A DNA stretch of 12,670 nt from Chthoniobacterales bacterium (lineage in GTDB: Bacteria; Verrucomicrobiota; Verrucomicrobiia; Chthoniobacterales; JACTMZ01), in the NCBI GenBank assembly GCA_017853515.1, contig JAFMJK010000041.1:1-12670 (forward strand), written 5' to 3'. The position numbers and the translations under genes are program-made. The notes under the pieces are model-generated. The model was not told where the DNA came from and did not search any database. It saw only the letters and a program-made list of their open reading frames with translations. Shown here piece after piece: positions 12,121-12,670 of this stretch (the stretch's first letter is position 1; each line of letters starts with the position of its first letter).

Positions 12121-12670
12121 CATTCTGGTATCTGCTCGGCTACTCGCTGAGCAAAGCCCTGGCCAAAACTTTCTTCAATTACCGCGTCATCGGCTCGGAG
12201 AACATGATCGAAGAAGGCCCCTGCATCATCGCGGCGAATCACTGCAGTTTTTTCGATCCTCCATTGGTGGGTGTTGCGTGCAAGCGCGCGATACATTACT
12301 TGGCTCGGAAATCGCTGCTCGAGTGGCCGGTCCTCGGACCGATTTTTCCCGATCTCAACGTCATCCCTGTGGACCGCAAAAACGCCGACCGCAGCGCGCT
12401 GATGGGCGCTATCCGCGTGGTCAAAAACGGCGGCGCTGTCCTGATCTTCCCCGAAGGCACCCGCAGTCCCGACGGCAAACTCCAACCCGCACAACCGGGC
12501 ATCGGCATGATCGTGGCAAAAACTGGCGCACCCGTTGTGCCTGTGAGAATATCAGGATCTTTTCAAGCATTTCCTCGAGGAGTGATCATGCCACGCATAG
12601 TGCCCGTAACAGTTTCCATTGGTTCTGCTATCCATTTCAACAGATATACAACCGTAGATCGCTCTTTCTA
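12117..12670 (+). CDS. plsC: 1-acyl-sn-glycerol-3-phosphate acyltransferase, cut by right edge
   Basis: Transfers an acyl chain to lysophosphatidic acid, giving phosphatidic acid for membrane lipids; it acts at the inner face of the cytoplasmic membrane. The frame stays open to the last base (184 codons), so only a short C-terminal part should be missing. Motifs: the catalytic HX4D in AANHCSFFDPP (His42, Asp47), YLARKSLLEWPVLGP (61-75), NVIPVDRKNADRSAL (81-95), LIFPEGTRSPDGKL (109-122) and PVVPVRISGS (139-148). The N-terminus is a moderately hydrophobic, membrane-interacting helix. The ATG at 12117 is chosen because it overlaps the cmk stop as ATGA; an in-frame ATG at 12105 would add four residues. 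Neither has a strong ribosome site, so coupling to cmk is likely. The last 130 bases are clearly poorer in G+C and use codons such as AGA, ATA and GTA that are rare earlier in the window. Confidence 0.93.
   Translation, partial: MTFWYLLGYSLSKALAKTFFNYRVIGSENMIEEGPCIIAANHCSFFDPPLVGVACKRAIHYLARKSLLEWPVLGPIFPDLNVIPVDRKNADRSALMGAIRVVKNGGAVLIFPEGTRSPDGKLQPAQPGIGMIVAKTGAPVVPVRISGSFQAFPRGVIMPRIVPVTVSIGSAIHFNRYTTVDRSF

Noticed and set aside
1..12670. CRISPR arrays, tRNA or rRNA genes, insertion sequences, prophage or defence genes
   Set aside because: None was seen on either strand. The genes are nearly all housekeeping, and no regularly spaced repeats, cloverleaf-like segments or transposase motifs were found by reading.

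Overview
The window is a gene-dense, GC-rich stretch (roughly 60-65% G+C by eye) of a bacterial chromosome. It carries mostly housekeeping genes plus a few lineage-specific small proteins. The best guess for the source is Verrucomicrobiota or another PVC-group bacterium. That guess rests on the gene order tyrA-aroA-cmk-plsC, on the tail of the small lipoprotein (VDVRGFPPGTEVKDPYTG) and on the small Lys-ended protein after rpmB, all remembered rather than searched. It is inference, not proof.

Left part (1-3075). The window opens inside biosynthetic arginine decarboxylase (speA, minus strand, C-terminal half off the edge). Divergent from it is a YbgC-like hotdog thioesterase. That gene converges on, and overlaps by 17 nt, a minus-strand protein of unknown function whose second half resembles a Roadblock/LC7 domain. 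A Phd/YefM-type antitoxin gene with no visible toxin follows, then lexA. The lexA start codon lies inside a 16-bp palindrome that looks like its own operator, and the best promoter places the transcription start on the A of the ATG.

Middle part (3075-6756). A 67-bp element with 18-bp imperfect terminal inverted repeats separates lexA from rph (RNase PH). It is followed by gmd (GDP-mannose 4,6-dehydratase), rpmB (ribosomal protein L28), a 67-residue unknown protein, a convincing intrinsic terminator, and lhgO (L-2-hydroxyglutarate oxidase).

Right part (6812-12670). This is a tightly packed plus-strand run: hisB-hisH-hisA, a small proline-rich lipoprotein, tyrA-aroA, cmk and plsC (cut by the right edge). 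Most junctions overlap or are a few bases apart, so this is probably one or two operons joining histidine, tyrosine/chorismate, CMP-kinase and phospholipid functions.

No tRNA, rRNA, CRISPR array, insertion sequence or phage gene was seen, and no stretch over 300 bases lacks a gene. I found no clear new multi-gene system. The most interesting signals are regulatory: the lexA start-codon operator, the twin palindromes before the antitoxin gene, and the palindromic element after lexA.
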